In this document: positions 8,414 to 17,033 of the stretch, in pieces | Layout: each line of letters opens with the position of its first letter | How positions within the stretch are numbered: the first letter of the stretch is position 1 | From: Eisenbergiella sp963559585 | GTDB lineage: Bacteria > Bacillota > Clostridia > Lachnospirales > Lachnospiraceae | Direction: 5' to 3' | DNA: 64,000 nt | Assembly (NCBI GenBank): GCA_963559585.1 | Contig: CAUWLJ010000009.1 | Location: 1 to 64,000 of the forward strand | Translations under genes and position numbers: made by a program | The notes under the pieces: generated by a model | Database searches by the model: none | What the model saw: only the letters and a program-made list of their open reading frames with translations | Told to the model about the DNA's origin: nothing

Positions 8414-9109
8414 ATGACTTTGTCACGCTTTGGACGAAACTGTCTGATGCCTTTCATCTGTCTCGTCCTTTTTCTTGAAACCGGATGCTCTCCGGCCTCC
8501 CGTTCCTCCCTTCCCCCGCCTGCCGCCTCCGCAGAGCCGCAGACGGCAGAGACGGAATCGGAGACCGGGAAGGAAGCGGAAGTCCCGTTTACCTTTTATT
8601 ATCAGGATGATCCCCAATGGGCCGATTACCTCTACGGAGGCCGGGATCCCATGTACAAATACGGCTGCGGCCCCACCGCTATGGCAATGGTGGTCACCAA
8701 TATGACCGACACTGTGGTCACGCCGCCCGGGATGGCTGACTGGGCCTGGGAGAACGGGTATTTCTCACCCGGGGGCGGTTCCGCCCACGCCCTGATCCCC
8801 GATGCAGCCACCGCCTTCGGCCTGAATGCGGAAAGCCTGTCTATCCGCACGCCGGAGGCGCTGCTGACCTGTCTGGCCTATGACAAGCTTCTGGTGCTCC
8901 TGATGGGCCCCGGCCAGTTCACCGACGGAGGCCACTTCATCCTGGTCTACCGCGCCAATGAGGACGGCAGCGTAAGGATCGCCGATCCCATCAGCCCGGA
9001 GCACAACGCACAGGACTGGGATCCTGCCCAGCTGCTGGACGAGCTGTCAACGGCCACGGATGCAGGCTCCCCCATGTGGGCTATCTCCAAGAAAGGACTG
9101 AACGGATGA
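8414..9109 (+). CDS. C39-family cysteine peptidase-like lipoprotein (231 aa)
   Basis: The N-terminus is a lipoprotein signal with lipobox LETGC (lipidated Cys25), then a Pro/Ala/Glu linker to about residue 56. The domain matches peptidase C39_2: Cys85 in YKYGCGPTAMAM, His174 in GGHFILVYR and Asp191 in IADP form the papain-like triad. It should act outside the membrane on peptides or wall material. The ATG has TGGAGG 7 nt upstream. It is the only plus-strand gene within the flagellar block and converges on the fliT-like gene, sharing its terminator. Confidence 0.85.
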   Translation: MTLSRFGRNCLMPFICLVLFLETGCSPASRSSLPPPAASAEPQTAETESETGKEAEVPFTFYYQDDPQWADYLYGGRDPMYKYGCGPTAMAMVVTNMTDTVVTPPGMADWAWENGYFSPGGGSAHALIPDAATAFGLNAESLSIRTPEALLTCLAYDKLLVLLMGPGQFTDGGHFILVYRANEDGSVRIADPISPEHNAQDWDPAQLLDELSTATDAGSPMWAISKKGLNG

Positions 9110-9124
9110 TTCCTGTTCAGTCCT
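9094..9124. terminator. Shared bidirectional terminator between C39 lipoprotein and fliT-like genes
   Basis: AGGACTGAAC and GTTCAGTCCT form a perfect 10-bp stem with an 11-nt loop. It is followed by TTTCTT on the minus strand and by a C/T-rich run on the plus strand. The stem includes the ends of both convergent genes. Confidence 0.6.
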
Positions 9125-9548
9125 CTCTCTGATAAAAGGTATTCTTACCGGCTATCCTTCGGTTCAGCCGCTCATCCTTGGTGATCGTATCCTTAAGAAT
9201 TTCCCGTGAACGGATGGACACCGCCGCTATCATCCGGGCCGCCTCTCTCAGCTCCTCGGGAAACGGCTCATACAGCCCGTCCGCATCCAGCCTCCCCGCA
9301 TGAAGCAGACGATCCAGGGCGGATATTTCCCAGCCCGCCATTTCCTTCATCAGGGCTCCCGCTTCCTCCCGGCACAGATCCGCCTTCTCCATCTCCCCGG
9401 CTCTCATTTCCAGAAGCATGGAGGCCGAGCGGGTATCATTTCTCCCAAAGGCATCCAGCACCTGATCTGTCAGGGAGTCGATCTCCTTCAAGTGGCTGTA
9501 CCGCGCCTGATACTGTCTTCCTATCTCAAGCAAAATATCCTTCGTCAT
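9117..9548 (-). CDS. FliT-like flagellar chaperone candidate (143 aa)
   Basis: A short, entirely helical, charged protein (MTKDILLEIGRQYQ...), one base after the fliS stop. In Bacillus fliD-fliS-fliT form one operon, and FliT is the FliD chaperone; this gene has the right place and size. Sequence motifs are too weak to confirm the family, so the name rests mainly on context. AAGGGG lies before the ATG. Confidence 0.55.
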   Translation of the reverse strand: MTKDILLEIGRQYQARYSHLKEIDSLTDQVLDAFGRNDTRSASMLLEMRAGEMEKADLCREEAGALMKEMAGWEISALDRLLHAGRLDADGLYEPFPEELREAARMIAAVSIRSREILKDTITKDERLNRRIAGKNTFYQRED

Positions 9549-9549
9549 C

Positions 9550-9963
9550 CTACCCCTTCTTCCCCCGGCTCATCTGAAAACGGCCCTCCAGCTTCATATT
9601 GCCGCTTTCCTTTCTGTCCGCTTCCTCAAAAGCGCCTTTCAGCTCCTCGATCAGAGGCTTCAGCTCCTGAATCACTTCCTGTCTGCGCCCGGAAAGAAGC
9701 CTGGCCAGCTCATACTGGAAGAAATCATACAGCTGTCTTAAATTCTGGCTGATGGGATACTGATAATCCAATGTCTCCGTCAGATAGGTCACAATATCCT
9801 TGCAGCGTGCCACAGACTGTTCAAACAAAGGATAATTTTCCTGCTCCAGGGCAAACTGCGCCCGCAGGAGGCGCTTCTGCAGCTCGTCATAGAGCCGCAG
9901 AAGCAGTTCCCCCTGTGTCATGGTGCTTATGGACTGCTCCTTGTACTGCATATATCCATTCAT
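9550..9963 (-). CDS. fliS: Flagellin export chaperone FliS (137 aa)
   Basis: FliS binds the flagellin C-terminus and keeps it unfolded for export. The N-terminal YKEQSISTMTQGELLLRLYD, with the conserved YDGxL-like start of the first helix, and the FFQYELARLL helix are typical. Length is normal. It follows fliD by 25 nt. Confidence 0.94.
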   Translation of the reverse strand: MNGYMQYKEQSISTMTQGELLLRLYDELQKRLLRAQFALEQENYPLFEQSVARCKDIVTYLTETLDYQYPISQNLRQLYDFFQYELARLLSGRRQEVIQELKPLIEELKGAFEEADRKESGNMKLEGRFQMSRGKKG

Positions 9964-9988
9964 TCCGTTTTCCTCATTGTTCCGGTAC

Positions 9989-12379
9989 TCATGAACCGAA
10001 GGCGGAAGCCAGCCAGCTGCTCTGGGAATTCATCTGGCTGATCAGCATCTCCAGTGAGGTAAACTGTGAAATGTAGCGGTCCTGCTCCATTTTCAGCTTA
10101 TCCTGAAGGCCCTCGATCACATCGTCGATGGAATCCATCTGCTTCTGCAGTTCATTCTGCAGGATGGTGGTAGGCGCGAAGGGGGAGCCCGCACGCTCCA
10201 CCAGGATACCCTTGGTGCTTCCGGTCATGCCTGCGTATTTGTTGTTGATCTCCTGGAGGCGGACCATCAGACCGCCCTTGCTTACCACATCGCCGTTGGC
10301 ATCCTTCTCAGCAGGAGCAGTGAACGCCTTGCGCACCTTCTCCGGATCCGCCTCAAGGGCCTTCCTGAACTTCTCCTCGTCGAACACGATCTTGCCGTTA
10401 TCGGAATAGCTGGTGGATACGGAAATTCCCATATCCCTCAGTGTGCTGTCCCCGGATACCAGGAAACGCAGGGAGCTGGCAAGGCCTCTCAGATCGTTGT
10501 CATTGAAAAGTGTACCCGCACTGGCCTTCTCATTCCACTTCTCAATCTCAGACTCGCTCATCTCTTCTTCCTGAGGGCCGGTAAGAGGCGCGTAATTCCG
10601 GTTGGGCTTGGTGGTCAGCTCCTTGTTCACAAGCTCCAGAATCTCGTTGAAGGCGTCTACCATGCCTTTAACGGTCTCTACGGTTTTGTCGGCGTCCATT
10701 TCGGCTTCAAAGGTGACGGGATCGGAATTGGTTACCTTGCCATCCTTATACTCTCCGAAGGTTCCCTTCACTGTGACATTCATTCCGTTCAGGTCGAAGG
10801 TGTTGGAGCCTCTTACAAGATCTACCACCTCATCTGAGCCGTCATATTTAACGGAAACAATGGCATCCTGTCCTTTCTCCACCACATATCCGTTCTCACT
10901 GTCTTTTCCGCCAAACAGGGCATTTCCCCATTCTCCCTTAATATCGATCTGGCCGCTGGCTCCATCCACCGTGGAATTAATCACGAACTTGTCCGTATTG
11001 GCCTGATAGGAAACCTTTACGCCAATTCCTTCCGTGTTGTTAATCTTATTAATAATCTCCCTCAGAGAATCATCCTTGCTCAGTCCCTCTACCTCAACAC
11101 CGTTGATAACCAGCTTAGGATCCTTTCCCAGTACATCGTCGCGCATGTTCTTTAAACCGGATTCCATAATGGAACATTCCTGATTCAGACGGTTAGAGCT
11201 TCCTGCGCGGATTCCCAGCACGCTGTTCTCCCCTCCCAGGATATTACGGTCGGAAGCGGAATTAATGGCAATAATGGAGCTTTTATCATCTGCTCCGTCA
11301 GGGGTCACTGTCTTAAAGGAAAGCTTCTGATCTGAGCCTGAGCCTGTAATATTTACCTCAACACGGCCTCTGCCAAACGCCTTGTCAAGCCCCTCCTGAA
11401 AGCTCTTTTCCAGCCCTTTCTTTTCCAGCTCCTCAGCGGTTCCCAGCTTAATCTTCTCTGTTTTACCATTGTAGGTGAAGCTGAATTCCTGTCCGGCGAG
11501 CCATTCCGACATTTTCTTTGTATCGGTTTTCATTTCGTCGGTTATCTCGGCTCCGGTAAGTCCATCCTTTGTGATGATGAGCTTGGACTCGTCCATATCG
11601 TCCAGAGACTCGCCCTCCTTCTTAAAGCCAAGCTTATAAAGCAGGTCATTACTGTCAGCGCGAAGCTTGACCGTATTTCCGGCAGCTGCCTTTTCATCGG
11701 TTTTAAGCACCAGCTTTTCTCCGTCATGGCTGGCCTTTATTACATCCCCCAGCGTCTTACCCTCTCCCACAGAAACCTCATCCATAGCCTTCTGCAATGC
11801 TTCTGCAATCTTTTCTGCGGAGCTGTAATCACCGTCCTCCGGAAGGGAGACCGTGTAATTTTTGGTACCGTAAGTAATGGTCAGGCTGGAGCCGCCTATT
11901 ACATTGATTGTCTTGTCATGAGACATATCCAGATCGGTTCCAACGCCTGACAGATCCTGCTTGGAAACCGGGTTCTTGGAAATCGCACTTGCATTATGAG
12001 CCAGCTGCTTCACGCCCAGAATGGACATGGAGCCTGCCATAGCCGAGCTTCCCGTTACGCTGACCAGGCTTCCGTACTTTCCAAGGGCATTGATCTTACT
12101 GGGACTGAACAGGGTACTCCCCAGCAGGTTCTCCTTAGAAGTATAGGACATATACTTCTGTGAAAAGTTATAAAGCTTCTCGGTAATCCCTCTCAAAGCG
12201 GTCTGCTGCCATTCCAGCTTCTGCTTAGCCTGCTGCTGCTTGTAAATCTTGTTTGTGGTGCCTGCGGTCATGCTTTCAATCAGACTGTCCCTGTCAAGTC
12301 CGCTGGCCAGTCCGCCGTAGCCTCTGATCGAAGATGCACTGTTGGTTACAGAGCTGCTTAATCCTCCAATAGCTGCCAT
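9989..12379 (-). CDS. fliD: Flagellar filament cap FliD (796 aa)
   Basis: FliD forms the cap that folds exported flagellin. The N-terminal SIRGYGGLASGLDRDSLIES and the C-terminal coiled part (LKMEQDRYISQFTSLEMLIS ending NSQSSWLASAFGS) are diagnostic. It is much longer than the Bacillus protein (about 500), with the extra length in the exposed middle domains (residues ~150-560). AGGAGG precedes the ATG by 8 nt. It has its own sigma-28-like promoter and heads the fliD-fliS-fliT-like operon. Confidence 0.96.
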   Translation of the reverse strand: MAAIGGLSSSVTNSASSIRGYGGLASGLDRDSLIESMTAGTTNKIYKQQQAKQKLEWQQTALRGITEKLYNFSQKYMSYTSKENLLGSTLFSPSKINALGKYGSLVSVTGSSAMAGSMSILGVKQLAHNASAISKNPVSKQDLSGVGTDLDMSHDKTINVIGGSSLTITYGTKNYTVSLPEDGDYSSAEKIAEALQKAMDEVSVGEGKTLGDVIKASHDGEKLVLKTDEKAAAGNTVKLRADSNDLLYKLGFKKEGESLDDMDESKLIITKDGLTGAEITDEMKTDTKKMSEWLAGQEFSFTYNGKTEKIKLGTAEELEKKGLEKSFQEGLDKAFGRGRVEVNITGSGSDQKLSFKTVTPDGADDKSSIIAINSASDRNILGGENSVLGIRAGSSNRLNQECSIMESGLKNMRDDVLGKDPKLVINGVEVEGLSKDDSLREIINKINNTEGIGVKVSYQANTDKFVINSTVDGASGQIDIKGEWGNALFGGKDSENGYVVEKGQDAIVSVKYDGSDEVVDLVRGSNTFDLNGMNVTVKGTFGEYKDGKVTNSDPVTFEAEMDADKTVETVKGMVDAFNEILELVNKELTTKPNRNYAPLTGPQEEEMSESEIEKWNEKASAGTLFNDNDLRGLASSLRFLVSGDSTLRDMGISVSTSYSDNGKIVFDEEKFRKALEADPEKVRKAFTAPAEKDANGDVVSKGGLMVRLQEINNKYAGMTGSTKGILVERAGSPFAPTTILQNELQKQMDSIDDVIEGLQDKLKMEQDRYISQFTSLEMLISQMNSQSSWLASAFGS

Positions 12380-12447
12380 ATCTCATTCCTCCTGTTTTAC
12401 TCTCCGTCTATCTATTGGGCTTTATTGTCAGGTTCTTATATATCTAT

Positions 12448-12474
12448 ATATCGTCCGGATACCCATAACAATTA
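12448..12474 (-). promoter_or_regulatory. Sigma-28-like promoter of the fliD operon
   Basis: On the minus strand TAAT (12471-12474), a 15-nt spacer and GACGATAT (12448-12455; 7 of 8 to GCCGATAT). The element is 69 nt before the fliD ATG. Confidence 0.7.
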
Positions 12475-12509
12475 AGCCATAACCGGAAAGAGTTCCCGGG
12501 TGTTTCCGG

Positions 12510-12667
12510 AGCGTGTCTGAAAATTGCTTTCTGCCAGATGTGCGTCCCAATTTGTGGGAGATTTGCCCCAAATGAGTGCGGCGTAGCGGGCTACGTTAAA
12601 CGAATTTGGGGCAAATATACCGCAAAGTGGGGCGTGCAGATGGCGGGAATGAATTTTCAAACACGCT
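12510..12667. repeat. 158-bp palindromic miniature element (MITE-like) between comFB-type gene and fliD promoter
   Basis: The left end AGCGTGTCTGAAAATT and the right end AATTTTCAAACACGCT are inverted repeats. The match continues inwards through GCCA..TG..CG.CCCA.TTTG.GG and ATTTGCCCCAAAT to a centre CGTAGCGGGCTACG, so the whole element folds as one long hairpin. The right end reaches the stop codon of the ComFB-domain gene. No transposase is inside. I see no obvious target-site duplication. Related sequence occurs at 48256-48312, and the same ends occur at 61360-61388. It could terminate the long operon. Confidence 0.85.
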
Positions 12668-13538
12668 AGTGCCTGGGATTCTTAGCCACCTCAATGCACG
12701 CCTGTACCATGGCTACCAGGGTATCTGCCATGTATTTCTTCTCATAAACGTCCTTCAGGGCCGACACTGCGCCGCGGTCAACCACCACATATTTGGGCGT
12801 CAGCCTGTTCAGCGCTATTGCCATTGCATCCATCCTGCAGCGCGGACAGGTACAGGCGTCAAAGCGCTTCAGATTTTCTTCCAGCCCGTCCTCCACGATT
12901 GCCCGCATCACATTGAAGAATACGTAATCCGTGTCCTGCTTCTGCCCGTCCAAAACGGCATCTGCGGCGGCCGGCACGGTTTCTTTTCTTTCCTGCTCCC
13001 CTGCGCCGGCTTCTTCTGCCGCCGCGGTTTCTCCGCCCGGCGCTTCCTCTGACGCCTTGGCTGCAGGAGCCGCATCCGCTTCGTTCTCCCCGGATACAGC
13101 GTTCTCCTCTGCCGCCATGCCGGGGACATCAGTGCCCGCCTCCCCGGCGGTCTCCTTCTCCACAGGCTCAGGCTCCGCTTTCACGGCCGCTGCGCTCTCT
13201 GCGGCGGGCGGCTCTGTGTTCTGCTCCCTGCCCGCCTGAAATCCATCCGCTTGAAGTCCGTCCTCCTGAAGTCCGTCCTCCTGGAGCTCTTCCTCCAGCG
13301 CTCTCTCCAGTTCTTCCCCGATCATCTCGGATAACTGATCCTGCATACGCTCGTTGGAATCGATCACCGTCACGCGGGGCGCGCTCTCCTGCTTCTCCCC
13401 GGCAACAACGGACGCAGGGGCGGCCGGCTCCGCCTTCCGCTCCTGCGTCTCATTCTCCTGCGTATGGCTGTCCTTCTCAGCGGTGAGCAGACTGAGAACG
13501 TGCTTCGTTTTATTATTTTTCTCTGTTTTTTTTGCCAT
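12666..13538 (-). CDS. ComFB-domain protein with long acidic linker (290 aa)
   Basis: The C-terminal ~85 residues (205-290) are a ComFB domain: FFNVMRAIVEDGL, then Cys229-x-Cys231-x-x-Cys234 in ACTCPRCRMDAMAIALNRL and TPKYVVVDRG. ComFB-family proteins of cyanobacteria have been reported as cyclic di-nucleotide receptors. The first 200 residues are low-complexity Ala/Glu/Pro-rich sequence with a helical segment (residues 62-86) and three ~15-bp tandem repeats (QEDGL/QADGF, DNA about 13238-13285). Start ATG with AAGGA-type site, 7 nt after parA. Last gene of the long operon. I infer a c-di-GMP-responsive motility partner. Confidence 0.8.
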   Translation of the reverse strand: MAKKTEKNNKTKHVLSLLTAEKDSHTQENETQERKAEPAAPASVVAGEKQESAPRVTVIDSNERMQDQLSEMIGEELERALEEELQEDGLQEDGLQADGFQAGREQNTEPPAAESAAAVKAEPEPVEKETAGEAGTDVPGMAAEENAVSGENEADAAPAAKASEEAPGGETAAAEEAGAGEQERKETVPAAADAVLDGQKQDTDYVFFNVMRAIVEDGLEENLKRFDACTCPRCRMDAMAIALNRLTPKYVVVDRGAVSALKDVYEKKYMADTLVAMVQACIEVAKNPRH

Positions 13539-13545
13539 AATCCTT

Positions 13546-14328
13546 CTATCCTTCTTCCTTCGCCGGAGTCTCCTCCAGTCTGGAAAGTACCTCGGAGATA
13601 AAGCCGTCGTAGTCGGCAGATACCCTGGCGGAGGGCGCGTATTTCAGAATGCTCTCTCCGTGGGCAGGCGCCTCCGATACGGCTACAGCCGTCCGTATGG
13701 TGTGCTCGAACACTCTCGTATCCAGCTGTCCCGCCACCTGCTGCGCCATGTCCATCACATCCCTGGACAGTCTGGTTCTGGCATTGAAACGTGTCAGCAG
13801 GATGCCCAGTACCTTCAGGCCGGGGTTCACCTGTTCCCGCACAGCCTCCACCGTCTCCCGAAGCTGGGACAGTCCCACCAGGCTTAAAATGTCGGCTCCC
13901 ATGGGAATCAGCAGATAGGAGGCCGCCGCATAGGCATTCACGGTAAGCAGGTTCAGGGCCGGGGGCGTGTCTATGATGATATAGTCATAGTCGTCCTCCA
14001 CCTCCTCAAGCTTCTCCTTGAGCACCTCCTTCGTCCCGCTGCCTTCCATCTGTGTCTGGATAGAGCTGAGCATCATTCCTGAGGGGATCACGTCGCACTC
14101 CTCGGTCTGACAGATCACCTCCCTGATGTTCTTCGCCCCGGAAAGTACCTCGTATATATCGCTTTCCTCCTGTCCCAGCCCCAGTGAGAAGCCAAGATTC
14201 CCCTGAGGGTCCATATCGATGGCCAGGACGCGGAAGCCTCTTTTTGCCAGTCCTCCGGCCAGGGCTGCGGAGCTGGTGGTTTTTCCCACCCCGCCCTTCT
14301 GATTTGTGAGTACCATTATCACTGCCAC
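13546..14328 (-). CDS. ParA/Soj-type ATPase (260 aa)
   Basis: Deviant Walker A NQKGGVGKTT (residues 9-18), switch I region AIDMDPQGN and Walker B YIIIDTPPAL give a complete ParA/MinD-type ATPase. There is no ParB, no MinD amphipathic tail, and no N-terminal helix of the FlhG type. The start is GTG at 14326-14328 with GGGAGG 7 nt upstream. It lies between an EAL-HDOD gene and a ComFB-domain gene at the end of the flagellar operon. A role in positioning chemotaxis or flagellar complexes, as for ParC/FlhG relatives, is inference. Confidence 0.85.
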   Translation of the reverse strand: MAVIMVLTNQKGGVGKTTSSAALAGGLAKRGFRVLAIDMDPQGNLGFSLGLGQEESDIYEVLSGAKNIREVICQTEECDVIPSGMMLSSIQTQMEGSGTKEVLKEKLEEVEDDYDYIIIDTPPALNLLTVNAYAAASYLLIPMGADILSLVGLSQLRETVEAVREQVNPGLKVLGILLTRFNARTRLSRDVMDMAQQVAGQLDTRVFEHTIRTAVAVSEAPAHGESILKYAPSARVSADYDGFISEVLSRLEETPAKEEG

Positions 14329-14343
14329 GGCTCTTCCTCCCGT

Positions 14344-15597
14344 TTATTCTTCTCTGTATTCTGAGGTAAGGGCTGTCCAGATCTGATTTACCTTCTCCAC
14401 ACAGTCCACATAGAGCTGAACCAGATCAATGTTTTCCATGCCAAGCTCCTCTGCCATCGCCCTGCTCTCCTTCCAGTCCGCCTTCTCATAGGCCAGCACC
14501 AGGGAATAGAGCATGCCGGGCTTTCCTTCCTTCTTCAGGAGGGCATTCTTAATAACATCGCTTACAGGAAGCTCCTGCAGGATCTCCTCCATGGTAGCGT
14601 CCACCATGTACACGAAATTGGAGAACATCCCCATCATATATGCCTCGGAGGGAGTAATTCCCAGGCCATATCCTCTCTTGGCCAGCTCCTGCATAAACGT
14701 GGCGCGCAGGAAGGACATTTTCAGTATTTCCTCTGCGGAAGCATCCTCATCATTGGCAGACAGGGAAAGCATGTACACCCACTCCCGCATCCGGCCGATT
14801 CCCAGGGTAACCAGGGCGAAACGGATGGAGGTGGTCTTTTTGCGCAGGGCAAAATATGTGGAATTCACCATTTTCAGCAGGCTGTAGGTCAGTCCCGCAT
14901 CACGGCTGATGATCTGCTCGATCACCTCCACGTCAGGCTCGTCCTTGCTGACCTCCGTTACCAGCTGGAAGAAATTGCCCTTCAGGTAATCCAGCTTGTT
15001 CACCTTGGTCACACAGTTCTCCGCCACATAGCCGCCTTCCGCATAGTCGGCCTTCAGGCGCAGAGCCAGATCATAGTCCTCTCTGGAGTTTACGTTGGCC
15101 ACAATACATTTCTTGTGGAAGCCCTGGGCCATCCTCATCACGTTGTCCAGAGAATCCAGCGCCTTCCCCTTCTCCCTGATGGCATCCGTCAGCTCCACTC
15201 TGATATAATCCGCATACTCCAGCATGGAAAAATACTTGGGATTAAACTGGAAATTGCTGATGGCAAAACGGTATCCTTCCGCCTTAAACTTCTTGATAAT
15301 GGGCAGGGCCAGGGGATGGATGATCAGGTTCTCCCCGATCTGGATCACCAGCTTGTCATTCCCGAACATGTGAGGGGTATTTCTGAAAAGCAGAGAGGGG
15401 GTGAAGGTAAGGAATACCGGTTTCTCATGGAGAACCTTTCCCATATTCTGCACCAGGAAGGTATAGATCGTATCCTCCGTGGAGTTGTCCGCTCTGTCAT
15501 AAAAATCCTCCTTGCTGCCCTGGAAGATCAGTTCATATCCGACGATACGGTTGTCGTTCAGATCCTGTATCGCCTTCTCAACCATGTATTTGCTCAT
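14344..15597 (-). CDS. Degenerate EAL-HDOD (YuxH-like) signalling protein (417 aa)
   Basis: The N-terminal ~200 residues follow the EAL-fold pattern (NDNRIVGYELIFQG... FLTFTPSLLF... YRFAISNFQFNPKYF... DYIRVEL), but the catalytic EAL and downstream metal-binding residues are altered, so c-di-GMP hydrolysis is unlikely. Residues ~205-400 are an HDOD domain (VIEQIISRDAGLTYSLLKMV, VTLGIGRMREWVYML). The ATG directly follows the cheV stop (TAAATG), with AAGGAGAGG upstream inside cheV. It probably acts as a protein-interaction or c-di-GMP-binding signalling component. Confidence 0.85.
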   Translation of the reverse strand: MSKYMVEKAIQDLNDNRIVGYELIFQGSKEDFYDRADNSTEDTIYTFLVQNMGKVLHEKPVFLTFTPSLLFRNTPHMFGNDKLVIQIGENLIIHPLALPIIKKFKAEGYRFAISNFQFNPKYFSMLEYADYIRVELTDAIREKGKALDSLDNVMRMAQGFHKKCIVANVNSREDYDLALRLKADYAEGGYVAENCVTKVNKLDYLKGNFFQLVTEVSKDEPDVEVIEQIISRDAGLTYSLLKMVNSTYFALRKKTTSIRFALVTLGIGRMREWVYMLSLSANDEDASAEEILKMSFLRATFMQELAKRGYGLGITPSEAYMMGMFSNFVYMVDATMEEILQELPVSDVIKNALLKKEGKPGMLYSLVLAYEKADWKESRAMAEELGMENIDLVQLYVDCVEKVNQIWTALTSEYREE

Positions 15598-16512
15598 TTA
15601 CGCCTCTCCTTTCCCTAATAACCTGTCGATCACGGACACCAGCTTGCTGATCTCCGGCTTGGAAAGCTGATCGTCAGCCCCCAGCTCCTCTCCCTTTCTC
15701 CTCATCTCCGGATTGATCAGGGAGGAGAAGATGACAACAGGAATCTTCTTCAGTATGTCGTCCGACTTGATCAGCTTGGTCAGCCGGTGGCCATCCATCT
15801 CCGGCATCTCAATGTCCGTAATGACCAGTCTGACCTTTTCATCCAGATCGGAATCCTCCCTGATCCTGGACAGATAATCCCAGGCCTCCTGGCCGTTTCC
15901 GAATTTCTTCAGGTTCATGTATCCGGCGCGGCACAGGGCCTCCTCGATCATCTTCATCAGAAGGATGGAATCCTCCGCCAGCACGATGGCGTCTCCATCC
16001 GTCCCGCTGCCTCTCAGCTCATCCACATCCGAGATGCGGATCCCGGTGTCCGGCGCGATGTCCGTCACGATCTTTTCAAAATCAAGGATGGTCACCAGCC
16101 GGCCCTCACAGCTTGCGATGCCTGTCGTCACCCCTTCTTCCCCGTTGGTCACGGTCTTGTCAGGCTTCTGCATATCCTTCCATGAAATCCTGCTGATCCC
16201 CTCCACGCTGTGGACACGGAACGCTATATTTAACTGGTTGAAGGAGGTAACGATGAACAGATCCTTTGGATTCTTCTGATGCTCCACTCCTGTCAGATAA
16301 TAGGGAAGGTTGATCACCGTAAGCAGGACACCTCTGGGCTTGAAGATCCCTTCCACGGAAGGATGGGCGTGGGGAACCGGCTTGACCGGCTCCGTCATCA
16401 TGATCTCCTTCACCTTGGCCACGTTGATCCCATAAAGCTCTCCGTCTATCGTAAACTCCATGATCTCGATTTCGTTCGTTCCGGATTCCAGTAAAATACC
16501 TGTTTCTGCCAT
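15598..16512 (-). CDS. cheV: Chemotaxis protein CheV (CheW-REC, 304 aa)
   Basis: Residues ~13-155 are a CheW domain (IEIMEFTIDGELYGINVAKV... PRGVLLTVINL), and residues ~175-300 a receiver domain with acidic pocket AEDS, phosphorylatable Asp233 in ITDIEMPEMDG and the KPE lysine. CheV couples receptors to CheA and adapts by phosphorylation. AAAGGAG precedes the ATG. No cheA or cheW lies in the window. Confidence 0.95.
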   Translation of the reverse strand: MAETGILLESGTNEIEIMEFTIDGELYGINVAKVKEIMMTEPVKPVPHAHPSVEGIFKPRGVLLTVINLPYYLTGVEHQKNPKDLFIVTSFNQLNIAFRVHSVEGISRISWKDMQKPDKTVTNGEEGVTTGIASCEGRLVTILDFEKIVTDIAPDTGIRISDVDELRGSGTDGDAIVLAEDSILLMKMIEEALCRAGYMNLKKFGNGQEAWDYLSRIREDSDLDEKVRLVITDIEMPEMDGHRLTKLIKSDDILKKIPVVIFSSLINPEMRRKGEELGADDQLSKPEISKLVSVIDRLLGKGEA

Positions 16513-16556
16513 TCTTTCTCCTTTCCTTCCCCTGCGGGGGCGCCGCGCGGCCTTTC

Positions 16557-17033
16557 CTATAATATGATCTCTGGACGGCCATAGGTTCTGACCTTTACTG
16601 TGCCTGTTCCCACATCCATGGACATGGTTCTGGCGTAGTTCTCGCCTACGTCCTGTCTGACAATCCTGATCTGAGAGGCCGCCATCATCCTGCGCACGCT
16701 CTCCACATTGCGCATTCCGATATTCCCGATACTGCCGCTCATCTCGAACATCTTTGCCCCTCCGGCAATTTTGCAGACGTAGCGGCTCTTCACGCCCCCA
16801 AAGGCCTGCATCTTGCGCAGCATCTCCGGAATGCCGGTATCTGCATATTTGAAAATATCCCTGTCTCCATCCCTCTGGCTCTCGGGCAGCATGATGTGCA
16901 GGAGCCCTCCCAGACGGATCGCAGGATCATAGACTGCAATTCCCACGCAGGAACCCAGAGCGTAGGTGATCAGAGTTCCCTCCACCCTGGCTATTTTCAT
17001 GTCGGCGATCCCGACCTTCATTTCCCTGACCAT
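16557..17033 (-). CDS. cheD: Chemoreceptor glutamine deamidase CheD (158 aa)
   Basis: CheD deamidates receptor glutamines and binds CheC. Cys29 in ALGSCVGIAV and His46 in GGLLHIMLPES are the catalytic pair, and the GGAKMFEMSG and NIGMRNVESVR segments are conserved. The ATG overlaps the cheC stop (TAATG), so the partners are translationally coupled. Confidence 0.96.
   Translation of the reverse strand: MVREMKVGIADMKIARVEGTLITYALGSCVGIAVYDPAIRLGGLLHIMLPESQRDGDRDIFKYADTGIPEMLRKMQAFGGVKSRYVCKIAGGAKMFEMSGSIGNIGMRNVESVRRMMAASQIRIVRQDVGENYARTMSMDVGTGTVKVRTYGRPEIIL

Noticed and set aside
13546..14328. FlhG (flagellar number ATPase)
   Set aside because: The ParA protein lacks the FlhG N-terminal helix and a MinD-like membrane tail and is not next to flhF; it is closer to Soj/ParA.
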